A DNA stretch of 33,795 nt, from the NCBI GenBank assembly GCA_947466405.1, contig CANICR010000011.1, forward strand, positions 1 to 33,795. Reading direction: 5' to 3'. This DNA comes from Chitinophagaceae bacterium. Its GTDB lineage: Bacteria > Bacteroidota > Bacteroidia > Chitinophagales > Chitinophagaceae. The notes beneath the pieces were generated by a model. That model was given only the letters and a program-made list of their open reading frames with translations. It searched no databases and was not told the DNA's origin. The position numbers were made by a program, and so were the translations under genes. Position 1 is the first letter of the stretch, and each line of letters opens with the position of its first letter. Below, in pieces: positions 1-6,999 of the stretch.

Positions 1-639
1 ATAAACACAGGAGCATTAATAATAAAAAACTATAATTTAATTTATGAAACAGCAATTGGTAAAAACGTTTCGTTTTCATTAGGATTAAGGTATATGCCAA
101 AATCTGCACCACCGTTTAAATCAACAATAGCAAATATGGTTAAGAGCCCAGATTTTAATATTGATAATTTTAAAATGGAGAATACGGCGGTAACTCCGGA
201 GTTCAGGTTTTACACGGGTAGAAAAAAAATGAAGGGCTTTTATTTAGCTCCATATGCTAGATATGCTACTTTTGATTTTACCTTTCCTGTAGCGCGGAAT
301 GGTTATGACCCTATTGTATTAAACGGAAAAATAAGTTCTTATAGCGCTGGTTTATTAATGGGCGTACAAAGTAACCTTTCAAAGCGATTTGTTTTTGATT
401 TTTGGTTATTGGGTGGTCATTATGGAAAAAGTAATGGCACGCTTTCCACATCAAGTATATCACCAGAAATGACAGCACAAGAACAACAAGACCTTCAAAC
501 TACATTTGATGAAACCGTAATAGACGGACCGATAAAATTAGAAGGAAAGGTGATAAATTCAACTTCTGCAGAAATAACTAGTAAGGGACCATGGGCAGGA
601 TTAAGGTGCTTTACTATAGCATTGGGATATAGATTTTAA
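1..639 (+). CDS. outer-membrane beta-barrel protein (DUF3575-like), 5' end missing
   Basis: The reading frame is open from the first base, so the gene begins before the window; the first in-window ATG (94) is an internal methionine. The visible 212 codons alternate short hydrophobic/aromatic strands with polar turns (for example a stretch around GFYLAPYARYATFDF) and finish on an aromatic residue (ALGYRF). A terminal phenylalanine and amphipathic strands are usual for Bacteroidota outer-membrane barrels. The pattern of an early strand about being a highly conserved membrane protein, then FYLAPYARY, resembles DUF3575-type proteins. It is followed by a hairpin and the convergent ssb gene. The function is unknown and the family call rests on pattern alone. 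Confidence 0.6.
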   Translation: MNTGALIIKNYNLIYETAIGKNVSFSLGLRYMPKSAPPFKSTIANMVKSPDFNIDNFKMENTAVTPEFRFYTGRKKMKGFYLAPYARYATFDFTFPVARNGYDPIVLNGKISSYSAGLLMGVQSNLSKRFVFDFWLLGGHYGKSNGTLSTSSISPEMTAQEQQDLQTTFDETVIDGPIKLEGKVINSTSAEITSKGPWAGLRCFTIALGYRF

Positions 640-643
640 AAAA

Positions 644-677
644 TGAAAGCCGATCTATTTTATACAATCGGCTTTCA
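644..677 (-). terminator. intrinsic terminator of ssb, possibly bidirectional
   Basis: A perfect 11-bp inverted repeat (TGAAAGCCGAT at 644-654 and ATCGGCTTTCA at 667-677) with a 12-nt loop lies between two convergent genes. Read on the minus strand the stem is followed by a run of T (complement of the A-rich 635-643), so it fits best as the ssb terminator. In the plus direction there is no T run after the stem. Confidence 0.8.
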
Positions 678-694
678 GTATCAACCGTCTATCA

Positions 695-1039
695 TTACGC
701 AGAATTTTTTGAACCTAGCAATAAAAGTTCGTTTACCTGAATTTCGGTAACATACTTTTTTTTACCATCTTTATCGGTGTAATCCTTTGTAATTAATTTC
801 CCATCAACGGCAACCTCAGAGCCCTTGTTTAGATATTTTTCTGCAATATCAGCCAACTTTCCCCAAGCAACTAAATTGTGCCATTGGGTTTCTTTTACTT
901 TTTCGCCTTTTGCGTTGGTGTATATTTCATTTGTAGCAAGAGAAAATTTTACCAGTCGCTTTCCAGAATCGGTTGTTTTAACTTCTGGCAGCTTTCCAAG
1001 GTTTCCAATTAATTGAACTTTGTTTCTTAGTGAGTACAT
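695..1039 (-). CDS. ssb: single-stranded DNA-binding protein, short form
   Basis: SSB binds single-stranded DNA during replication, recombination and repair. The 114-residue product starts MYSLRNKVQLIGNLGKLPE and contains the OB-fold signatures KFSLATNE and the ETQWHNLVAWGKLADIAEKYL segment typical of bacterial SSB. Bacterial SSBs are usually 140-180 residues with a disordered tail and an acidic tip (DDDIPF-like) that binds partner proteins. Here the protein ends LLLGSKNSA just after the OB fold, so the tip is absent. Bacteroidota often carry such a short paralogue besides a full-length SSB; whether a second copy exists cannot be seen here. The ATG at 1039 is the only sensible start. Confidence 0.9.
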   Translation of the reverse strand: MYSLRNKVQLIGNLGKLPEVKTTDSGKRLVKFSLATNEIYTNAKGEKVKETQWHNLVAWGKLADIAEKYLNKGSEVAVDGKLITKDYTDKDGKKKYVTEIQVNELLLLGSKNSA

Positions 1040-1226
1040 AATAGCGTGTTTTTTTGTTAATAATAAGTATTTCAGTTATTTCGAGGCGCCTTCGATTTAA
1101 CAGAACAAAATTGTGTCTACAGCAAGAAAATAACAAGCATTATTCGGTTGTTGTTGAAAAAAACTATTTGTAAGCGTTTAAAAAACGGGGAAATAATTTT
1201 ACTAAGTGCTTATTTTAAAATAAAAA

Positions 1227-1592
1227 ATGGAAAATATTTTACACGAAACCAAAAACTGCCTGTATTGTAAAAAACAAATTAAGGGAAGAACAGATAAAAA
1301 GTTTTGTAATGACTATTGCAGAAATATTTTTAACAATCAAATAAACGCAGCTTCAACAAACCTTATGCGCAACATTAACCATGTAATTGGAAAAAACAGA
1401 AGAATACTTAGTTTTTTTGTGAGCGAAGAAACAATAATTAAAATAAAAAAAGAAGATATGTTATTAGACGGCTTTCAATTTAAATATTATACACACGTTC
1501 AAACGATAAAAACGGGCGCAATGCTTTATTGTTGCTATGATGTTGGATATCTTTATTTAGACGAAGAAACACTACTGGTTACTAGGGTTTAA
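1227..1592 (+). CDS. hypothetical protein with N-terminal Cys4 zinc-ribbon-like motif
   Basis: Not recognised as a characterised family. The 121-residue product has four cysteines arranged C11-x2-C14-x12-C27-x3-C31 within a basic N-terminus (CLYCKK...FCNDYC), which looks like a small zinc-binding knuckle, followed by a basic helix and a C-terminal part rich in beta-strand residues (YYTHVQTIKTGAMLYCCYDVGYLYL). A nucleic-acid or protein-binding role is possible but unproven. The codon use and the even protein composition support a real gene. The stop codon directly abuts the stop codon of the convergent ABC membrane gene with no base between. A weak promoter-like pair (TTTG 1167-1170, N23, TAATTTTA 1194-1201) lies upstream. 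Confidence 0.7.
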   Translation: MENILHETKNCLYCKKQIKGRTDKKFCNDYCRNIFNNQINAASTNLMRNINHVIGKNRRILSFFVSEETIIKIKKEDMLLDGFQFKYYTHVQTIKTGAMLYCCYDVGYLYLDEETLLVTRV

Positions 1593-2519
1593 TTATGCAG
1601 AAAGTTTTAGTTTTCCTTGAATGTAAATATTCTTTTCTTTTTGAAAAGGGTAAGCAGAAATATCATCTTTTTGAAATTCAATTCTTCTTATAATATCTTT
1701 CAACGAGGATATCTTTTGAACAGAATAGGGAATTGTATCTAATCCTGAAACAAACTTTAAAATATAATTATAAATACCAATTAGATTTCCGGCTAGCATT
1801 GTTACACCAAATAAATTCGAAGAAATAATAAGAGAGCTCCCAATAACAAATAATACCATGAGCTCTATTAGACCAAAATTAATAGCCTCCTTATCAGATA
1901 TTTTGATTTGCCATTTTCTTAATGTTGAATAATGTTTTTTTATTGAAGCGTCATTACCAACAGCAATTATGCTTACTTGTTTTTCGAGCTCGTCATTTTT
2001 TAACCTAGTAAGACGACTCATTTTCTTACCATAAACATAGCTGATAATCATTACAGGAAGTAGTATAATAAAACAAACAAGAACAACCTTGCTGTTATAA
2101 AAATACAAAATGATTAGCGAGCCAATAATATTATAAAGCGCTTCAATTATATAAGGCAAGTCGCTTTCTAAAAAATCTACAAGCTCTCTTGAAAGTGTGC
2201 TATGCGCGCTTAATTTCGAAATGTCTGATCGTGCAATTCTCCTAGACAAAAAACGAGTTACTAAAGAAGCGTAAATACCAGAATATGTTCTAGTGTCATA
2301 CATATGCCTTGCGGTTCCAATAATTAACCAGGCCAAATGAACAATAGATAAAACAATGACACCGTGATAGCTTCCTTTAATTAAATCATTAACAGCCACG
2401 CCAAGAAAATAGGGCCTTAATAACGAACCAAGCATTTCTAAACAAAAAAGCGTGTACGTAAATGTTAACTTAAAACGATATCGCTTCATTAACTTTCCTA
2501 TTACATCCAAACCAGCCAT
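1593..2519 (-). CDS. ABC transporter six-transmembrane domain protein without ATPase domain
   Basis: A 308-residue membrane protein with the layout of a type-I ABC exporter membrane domain: helices near residues 17-37 and 50-67, a central pair near 122-162 (including GSLIILYFYNS and the VLVCFIILLPVMIISYVYG segment), and a last pair near 215-255. Charged coupling segments (KKMSRLTRLKNDELEKQ) lie between. It ends after IYIQGKLKLSA, about where an ATPase domain would normally begin. No Walker A, signature or Walker B motif is present here or in the DNA downstream, so this is not a simple frameshift. Stand-alone domains of this kind exist (PF13748-like). It lies 100 bp after the ATP-grasp/SET gene on the same strand, suggesting export of that locus's product, but the ATPase partner is missing from the window. 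Confidence 0.8.
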   Translation of the reverse strand: MAGLDVIGKLMKRYRFKLTFTYTLFCLEMLGSLLRPYFLGVAVNDLIKGSYHGVIVLSIVHLAWLIIGTARHMYDTRTYSGIYASLVTRFLSRRIARSDISKLSAHSTLSRELVDFLESDLPYIIEALYNIIGSLIILYFYNSKVVLVCFIILLPVMIISYVYGKKMSRLTRLKNDELEKQVSIIAVGNDASIKKHYSTLRKWQIKISDKEAINFGLIELMVLFVIGSSLIISSNLFGVTMLAGNLIGIYNYILKFVSGLDTIPYSVQKISSLKDIIRRIEFQKDDISAYPFQKEKNIYIQGKLKLSA

Positions 2520-2619
2520 AAATAATTATTTAAAAAATAAATAAAAACCGCAATAAATCACGGATCCAATAAAGGAATAAAAAGGGAAAGTAGTTAGTAT
2601 GGAAACAAGAAAAAAGATT

Positions 2620-4080
2620 CTAATTGTTGCCCGAAGACTCTCTTAAGCTTATAGAGTTTTTATTAACACCTACAATAAGTCCTTTGCATTTTTTGCTGCC
2701 ACAAGAACAAAGAAAAGGCTCCATGTTTTCATCCAAAAAATGAGCATAATCAAGGGTTAGTTCTTCGTTTTTATTAATCGCACGTAAAGCAACAACATTA
2801 AGACCTTTATAGACAGTATTGGCTTCGCAACTATGATTTTGAGGAGCCCACTCTGCCGGATTCTCATCCCAAAGCAAAAATACCTCATTGCTTACAGGAT
2901 AGGCGTATTTTTTAAAATTTTCTAAATCTTTAACATTCCAAGTTGAATTTATATGTGACTTTGTAGCAATCCGTTGTGCTCGCTCTTCCCCATTGAAAAT
3001 CACCTCACCCAACTCAATGTTACTGGCAGCATAGATACCATAACCTGCAATAGCATTGCCCTTCATTTTGTATACTTTTTGCTTTCTATTATGTCGTGCT
3101 ATTCCTTCGTTAATAATTTTTTGTAAAAAGTCAGATGGACTAACGCCGTTGTTTTTTAAAATATAATCAGCAGAACCCTCATAACCGTTTTCGTAAAAAA
3201 CAGAACAAGTAAAGTTAATTTCTAGAAAAAACAACTCTCCGTTATCGTTCATCCTAAAATCTAATCGTGCATAACCTACGCCACCAAAGCCATTAAATAT
3301 TGCCGCAGAGGCTTTTTTTAATTGTTGAACAATTGCTTCGTCTTTTAATTCCACATTTGAATTAGGATGTAGCGAAGATGTCTTTAGGTCGTATGTTTTA
3401 AAAAAAACACCCTCTGGAAAAATGTATTCAATAGGATTATATATCGTTTGTGTTTTATTGTTTTCTGGATTATTAACCAACATAACGGTAAACTCACGCC
3501 CATCGATATACTCTTCCACTAATACAGGTCCATAGTCATCAACGATGGTTGCAATTTTGTTTTTTAACTCTTGAATATTTTTCACAAAAGAAAAAGCGTC
3601 AATACCAAGACTATCTCCAGCTTTCGATGGTTTTACAAATAAGGGATAATGTAAATGACTACACGACAATTCAATATCTTCTATTTTTTCAATCAGGGCA
3701 TACTGCGGCGTTTTTATTCCTTCTAAATAGGCCACGTATTTCATTAACTCTTTTGAAGGGTCATATAAAACAGAAGACGGTCCGGTAAAAGGAAGGTTGA
3801 GTTGCTCTAAAAAATATACAACATCAATTGAGGGTACATCCCATTCTAAATAACCTTCGCAAAGGTTTACATATACGGTATAATTCTTTTTACTAAGCTC
3901 TTTAAGTTGTTTATAGGTAGATAGTTTATTTAAAAAAACATGATCAACAATAGCATTTGGAAGAAGTTTTGATAAGTCTCTTGGAGGGTCATAGTTTTTA
4001 TAATCAACACCTGATGTGGAGTAGTCTGGTTGTAATACACAAACCCTCATTATGTCATTTTCATTTTTTCGTTTGTCCAT
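2620..4080 (-). CDS. ATP-grasp ligase fused to C-terminal SET domain
   Basis: A two-domain protein of 486 residues. Residues about 10-330 form a D-Ala-D-Ala-ligase-like ATP-grasp: FVKPSKAGDSLG with the nucleotide lysine K150, LVEEYIDGREF (E189, E190, R195, E196), ARLDFRM (R272, D274) and the metal-binding FLEIN (E287, N289). Residues about 335-470 form a SET methyltransferase domain with GYGIYAA (GxG AdoMet loop), NHSCEAN at 415-421, LTLDYA with the expected catalytic Tyr445, and a post-SET CxCx4C zinc motif (C458, C460, C465). The expected activities are amide-bond formation and AdoMet-dependent amine or lysine methylation; the substrate is unknown. Its ATG overlaps the TGA of the preceding ligase gene by one base. 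An internal Met11 (4050) is an alternative start that better matches the first beta strand (MRVCVLQPD). Confidence 0.85.
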   Translation of the reverse strand: MDKRKNENDIMRVCVLQPDYSTSGVDYKNYDPPRDLSKLLPNAIVDHVFLNKLSTYKQLKELSKKNYTVYVNLCEGYLEWDVPSIDVVYFLEQLNLPFTGPSSVLYDPSKELMKYVAYLEGIKTPQYALIEKIEDIELSCSHLHYPLFVKPSKAGDSLGIDAFSFVKNIQELKNKIATIVDDYGPVLVEEYIDGREFTVMLVNNPENNKTQTIYNPIEYIFPEGVFFKTYDLKTSSLHPNSNVELKDEAIVQQLKKASAAIFNGFGGVGYARLDFRMNDNGELFFLEINFTCSVFYENGYEGSADYILKNNGVSPSDFLQKIINEGIARHNRKQKVYKMKGNAIAGYGIYAASNIELGEVIFNGEERAQRIATKSHINSTWNVKDLENFKKYAYPVSNEVFLLWDENPAEWAPQNHSCEANTVYKGLNVVALRAINKNEELTLDYAHFLDENMEPFLCSCGSKKCKGLIVGVNKNSISLRESSGNN

Positions 4081-5225
4081 CAGCTATTTAATTTAAACCC
4101 ATCTTTGTATCTATTAATTGCATTTATTAATATCGCCTCAATCAATTGTGTAAAAGTAACATCAGAGAACTTTAAAATAGCCCCGATTGAAGTAAAATTT
4201 TCATCTTCACTTATTCCGCATTGTGCATTCGTTTCTAATACAAATAACTTTTGGGATGATGCATCCATTCTAATATCAACCCGGGTATACCCCGTTCCTT
4301 TATTTGCTACAAAGGCATCCCAGCTTAATTTTTTAATGGAATCGATAAGGTTACTATTTGGTATTTGGTATTCGTAAAAGTTTTCTTCGTTTGGCATTGA
4401 AGTTTCTTTCTCATAGATTTCCCAAAGACGATCAAATGAAAGAAACCTTTCTTTTTCTGGCAATGAAGGATGAAAAACGCGTTCAACCGGCATAAACACT
4501 TTCGCTTCGGTTGGTTTATCATAATAACCGCAAACAAAAGAAGTGAATTCGGGACCAACAATAAAACGTTCTGCAATTAATCCATCCGTAGTTAAGTTCC
4601 ATCCGTGATACCCTTCAAATAAATCATTCAACAACAACCGAAGCTCTTCTTCTGTTTCAACAACATTTTTTATTCCAACACCCATGCTTCCTCCAGAAAC
4701 TGCAGGTTTTATGATTATTGGAGTGCCTAAATAATCAAAAACATCTTTTGTGTTAATAGCGGAAGAATAAATAGGCATCCATTTTGCATTTGTAACCCCC
4801 GCCTCATCAAAAGATTTTTTCATTGGTATTTTTGACGTGGTGATATTGTAAAAATATTCATCAGCACCAGTAAAAATAAGTTCATTTTCTATTAATGATT
4901 TAATGATAGAAATTCCGGGCGTTCCATTTATCTCATCTCCATCGCAAAGGTTGATAACAATAGGAAAACAATGGCCTAACTTTTTTTCATTGGCAATATC
5001 GGCAATAATTATTTTTTGATTTACTAAATTAATGGGTTGCCATTTCCAATTAATGGCCAGCGCTTTAAAAACTCTACTATACTCTTCAATGCTCTGAGAA
5101 AAATCATAATAGTAGTCTATGTTTTTGTCTTTAGATTCCAAATGAGGCGCTAGTACCCAAACTTTTAATTTAGAATACGCGTCACTAGAAAAGCTATTAA
5201 GAAGAGAAACTAAGGCGGTAGACAT
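4080..5225 (-). CDS. ATP-grasp ligase, D-Ala-D-Ala ligase-like
   Basis: A 381-residue carboxylate-amine ligase homologue. Visible ATP-grasp elements are IIIKPAVSGGSMGVG with K173, IAERFIVGPEFT (E219, E226), GYTRVDIRMD (R315, D317) and LFVLETNAQCG with the metal-binding E331 and N333. The N-terminal INLCDGD segment resembles the ligase N-domain strand that contacts the first substrate. It is longer than Ddl (about 300-320 residues), with extra sequence near 245-290. It is unlikely to be the housekeeping Ddl because it is paired with a second, SET-fused ATP-grasp and coupled to SET genes. Its start codon follows the stop codon of the SET gene with no base between, and its own stop overlaps the next start, so the three genes are almost certainly co-translated. 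Confidence 0.85.
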   Translation of the reverse strand: MSTALVSLLNSFSSDAYSKLKVWVLAPHLESKDKNIDYYYDFSQSIEEYSRVFKALAINWKWQPINLVNQKIIIADIANEKKLGHCFPIVINLCDGDEINGTPGISIIKSLIENELIFTGADEYFYNITTSKIPMKKSFDEAGVTNAKWMPIYSSAINTKDVFDYLGTPIIIKPAVSGGSMGVGIKNVVETEEELRLLLNDLFEGYHGWNLTTDGLIAERFIVGPEFTSFVCGYYDKPTEAKVFMPVERVFHPSLPEKERFLSFDRLWEIYEKETSMPNEENFYEYQIPNSNLIDSIKKLSWDAFVANKGTGYTRVDIRMDASSQKLFVLETNAQCGISEDENFTSIGAILKFSDVTFTQLIEAILINAINRYKDGFKLNS

Positions 5226-5729
5226 TTATGAAATAGATTTTTTACCGATCTCTCTTTGTACAAAATCAGTTAATTTATATTTTAATAGTAGATCAATTGG
5301 AACATGAAGTGCACCGCGAATGGTGTGTAAACAATTATTTGACCCGCACCTACATTCAAAAGGCTGAGCCATATCGAGTTCCGTTGAAGGATAAAAAAAA
5401 CAAAGCTGATCTTTTGCGCTAATCTCTTTTAATGCAATTAATTGCATTGAATTAGTGTCAAAGAAAACATTGGGATTACAACTATGGTTTGTGTATTGTA
5501 GAAATTCGGGGGACAGAGAAATGTGTGTATTTGTATCAATCTGAATAGTAAGATAATTTGGAACATAAAAAGTGTTGCCTGCAAAAAAAACAGTTAATAC
5601 ATCTCCCATTTTGAAATTACTTAGCGAGACGAGAGACTTTTCTCCCGAGAGGGAATTAACAACAACGGCCGCAAATTCATGACTGCTAAAAACCGATGGT
5701 TTGTTTTTTATTGTTACAGGTTGAATCAT
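5226..5729 (-). CDS. stand-alone SET-domain protein
   Basis: A 167-residue protein whose second half is clearly SET plus post-SET: QYTNHSCNPNVFF (NHSC at 81-84), an F-F-Y segment with the expected catalytic Tyr113, and the zinc motif C126-x-C128-x4-C133. The N-terminal half is poorly conserved: where most SET domains have the GxG AdoMet loop, this one reads VVVNSLSGEKSLVSL and no clear GxG is visible, unlike the SET domain of the fusion protein. It may be a divergent enzyme or a non-catalytic partner of the fusion. It is the first gene of the coupled SET/ATP-grasp/ATP-grasp-SET run. Bacterial SET proteins are mostly uncharacterised; protein-lysine methylation is the family's known chemistry, and the substrate here is unknown. 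Confidence 0.8.
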   Translation of the reverse strand: MIQPVTIKNKPSVFSSHEFAAVVVNSLSGEKSLVSLSNFKMGDVLTVFFAGNTFYVPNYLTIQIDTNTHISLSPEFLQYTNHSCNPNVFFDTNSMQLIALKEISAKDQLCFFYPSTELDMAQPFECRCGSNNCLHTIRGALHVPIDLLLKYKLTDFVQREIGKKSIS

Positions 5730-5751
5730 AAGAAATAGAACAAGGCCGAGT

Positions 5752-5767
5752 AATTTTCATGAAAGTT
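5752..5767. promoter_or_regulatory. palindrome upstream of the SET/ATP-grasp genes, possible operator
   Basis: The core TTTCATGAAA (5755-5764) is a perfect 10-bp palindrome, extended to 16 bp with one mismatched pair (AATTTTTCATGAAAGTT-like, 5752-5767). It sits about 25 bp before the SET gene start, in a 98-bp gap after the cupin gene. Position fits an operator, but a 10-bp palindrome in AT-rich DNA can arise by chance. Confidence 0.3.
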
Positions 5768-5827
5768 ATTAAGTCTATTTATTAAATCATAAAAAGTAGA
5801 CAGCAAGTTTTCAACAAGCAGCAAAAA

Positions 5828-6325
5828 TTATCTACATAATGATTTTATCGCAGCCGCATGCTTTGGATATGTGTTTGACAGGTCGTTTGCGTTTGCTAAT
5901 TCAAAGTCTTCAAAATCAAAGCCAGGAGCAACGGTGCACCCAACAAAAGAATAGAGAGCATCATTTGCTGGTTTGCTTGCAAACCAGCAATTTGCCGGAA
6001 CTACATATTGAAAAAGATCACCCTTCTCAATATTATTTCCAAGTGAAATAATATCCATTCTGCCATTATCTTGAATAATATATATTAGCAGAGGGCCGCC
6101 GAAATAAAAGTGCCAGCATTCATCACTTTTAATTCTATGAAAAGCAGAAAAATTTCCTTGTTCAAGTAAAAAGTAAATAGCGGTTGAAATTGATCTCGAA
6201 CCATTAAATCTTTCAGGTAGCATTGTCTTATCAAGACGCTCTTTGCTTCTATAGTTTTCCTTATACCACCCACCTTCTGGATGAGGAAGAAGGCCGAATT
6301 TATTAATGAGTAAAGAAGGCGTCAT
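5828..6325 (-). CDS. cupin-fold protein, DUF985 family
   Basis: The 165-residue product carries the family's hallmark segments: LLPHPEGGWYKENYR near the N-terminus, STAIYFLLEQGNFSAFHRIKSDECWHFYFG in the middle (His-containing cupin strand), and VGCTVAPGFDFEDFEL near the end. This is the single-domain cupin family PF06172. The biochemical role is not settled; members may be sugar isomerase-like or small-molecule binding. It lies 6 bp after the carbonic anhydrase gene on the same strand and is therefore probably co-transcribed with can and fabG. The SET/ATP-grasp genes begin 98 bp further on. Confidence 0.88.
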   Translation of the reverse strand: MTPSLLINKFGLLPHPEGGWYKENYRSKERLDKTMLPERFNGSRSISTAIYFLLEQGNFSAFHRIKSDECWHFYFGGPLLIYIIQDNGRMDIISLGNNIEKGDLFQYVVPANCWFASKPANDALYSFVGCTVAPGFDFEDFELANANDLSNTYPKHAAAIKSLCR

Positions 6326-6331
6326 AAGACT

Positions 6332-6967
6332 TTATAGGTTATCGTATTCATAAATTGGATCAATCCGACTACCGGGTTCCATTTCGCAAACCGGTTTTAT
6401 GATACCATCATTTAGCCCATACACCCAACCGTGTAAGTGAGGGCGTTGTTCATTTTTCCATGCTTTTTGAACAATAGATGTTTTAGCAAGATTTAAAATT
6501 TGTTCACGAACATTTAATTCAACCAGCTTATTGGCCTTTCCCTCTTCAGTTTTTTCATTATTAATTTCAGCTTCATGCATGCGATAAACATCTTTAATAT
6601 TTCTTAGCCATTTATTAATAATACCAAAAGACTCTTTACTCATAGCAGCCCTTACGCCTCCGCAACCATAGTGACCGCAAACGATAATATGTTTAATCTT
6701 TAGTACCTCCACCGCATATTCTAAAACGCTTAAAAGATTGATGTCTGTATGCACAACCATATTCGCAATGTTGCGGTGTACAAAAATTTCTCCAGGTTGC
6801 GTACCTGTAATTTTATCAGCAGGAACGCGACTATCACTACAGCCAATCCATAAAAATTCAGGTGTTTGAATATGAGATAAGCGGCTAAAAAAAGAAGGAT
6901 CTTTTTTTACTTGTTCGATTGCCCAATTTTTATTTTCCTGTAAGAGTTTTTCGTAAGAATTTAGCAT
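6332..6967 (-). CDS. can: beta-class carbonic anhydrase
   Basis: Reversible hydration of CO2 to bicarbonate in the cytoplasm. The 211-residue protein contains the complete zinc site and catalytic dyad of beta carbonic anhydrases: WIGCSDSRVPA with C43, D45 and R47, and CGHYGCGGV with H99 and C102. FVHRNIANMV follows the expected spacing. The length is normal for the family. It follows fabG by 32 bp and precedes the cupin gene by 6 bp on the same strand. Bicarbonate feeding acetyl-CoA carboxylase would make sense beside a fatty-acid reductase gene, but that link is inference. Confidence 0.95.
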   Translation of the reverse strand: MLNSYEKLLQENKNWAIEQVKKDPSFFSRLSHIQTPEFLWIGCSDSRVPADKITGTQPGEIFVHRNIANMVVHTDINLLSVLEYAVEVLKIKHIIVCGHYGCGGVRAAMSKESFGIINKWLRNIKDVYRMHEAEINNEKTEEGKANKLVELNVREQILNLAKTSIVQKAWKNEQRPHLHGWVYGLNDGIIKPVCEMEPGSRIDPIYEYDNL

Positions 6968-6999
6968 AAAGTATTTGTTACTAGGAAAAGCGGTTAAAA

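Noticed and set aside
1593-2519. Frameshifted ABC exporter whose ATPase half was lost
   Set aside because: Downstream DNA holds a different gene on the other strand and no ATPase motifs in any frame.
5657-5760. 24-codon minus-strand frame starting MKITRPCSISYD, considered as a precursor or leader peptide for the SET/ATP-grasp locus
   Set aside because: It overlaps the start of the SET gene in another frame and has no cleavage motif, repeat or conserved feature to support it.
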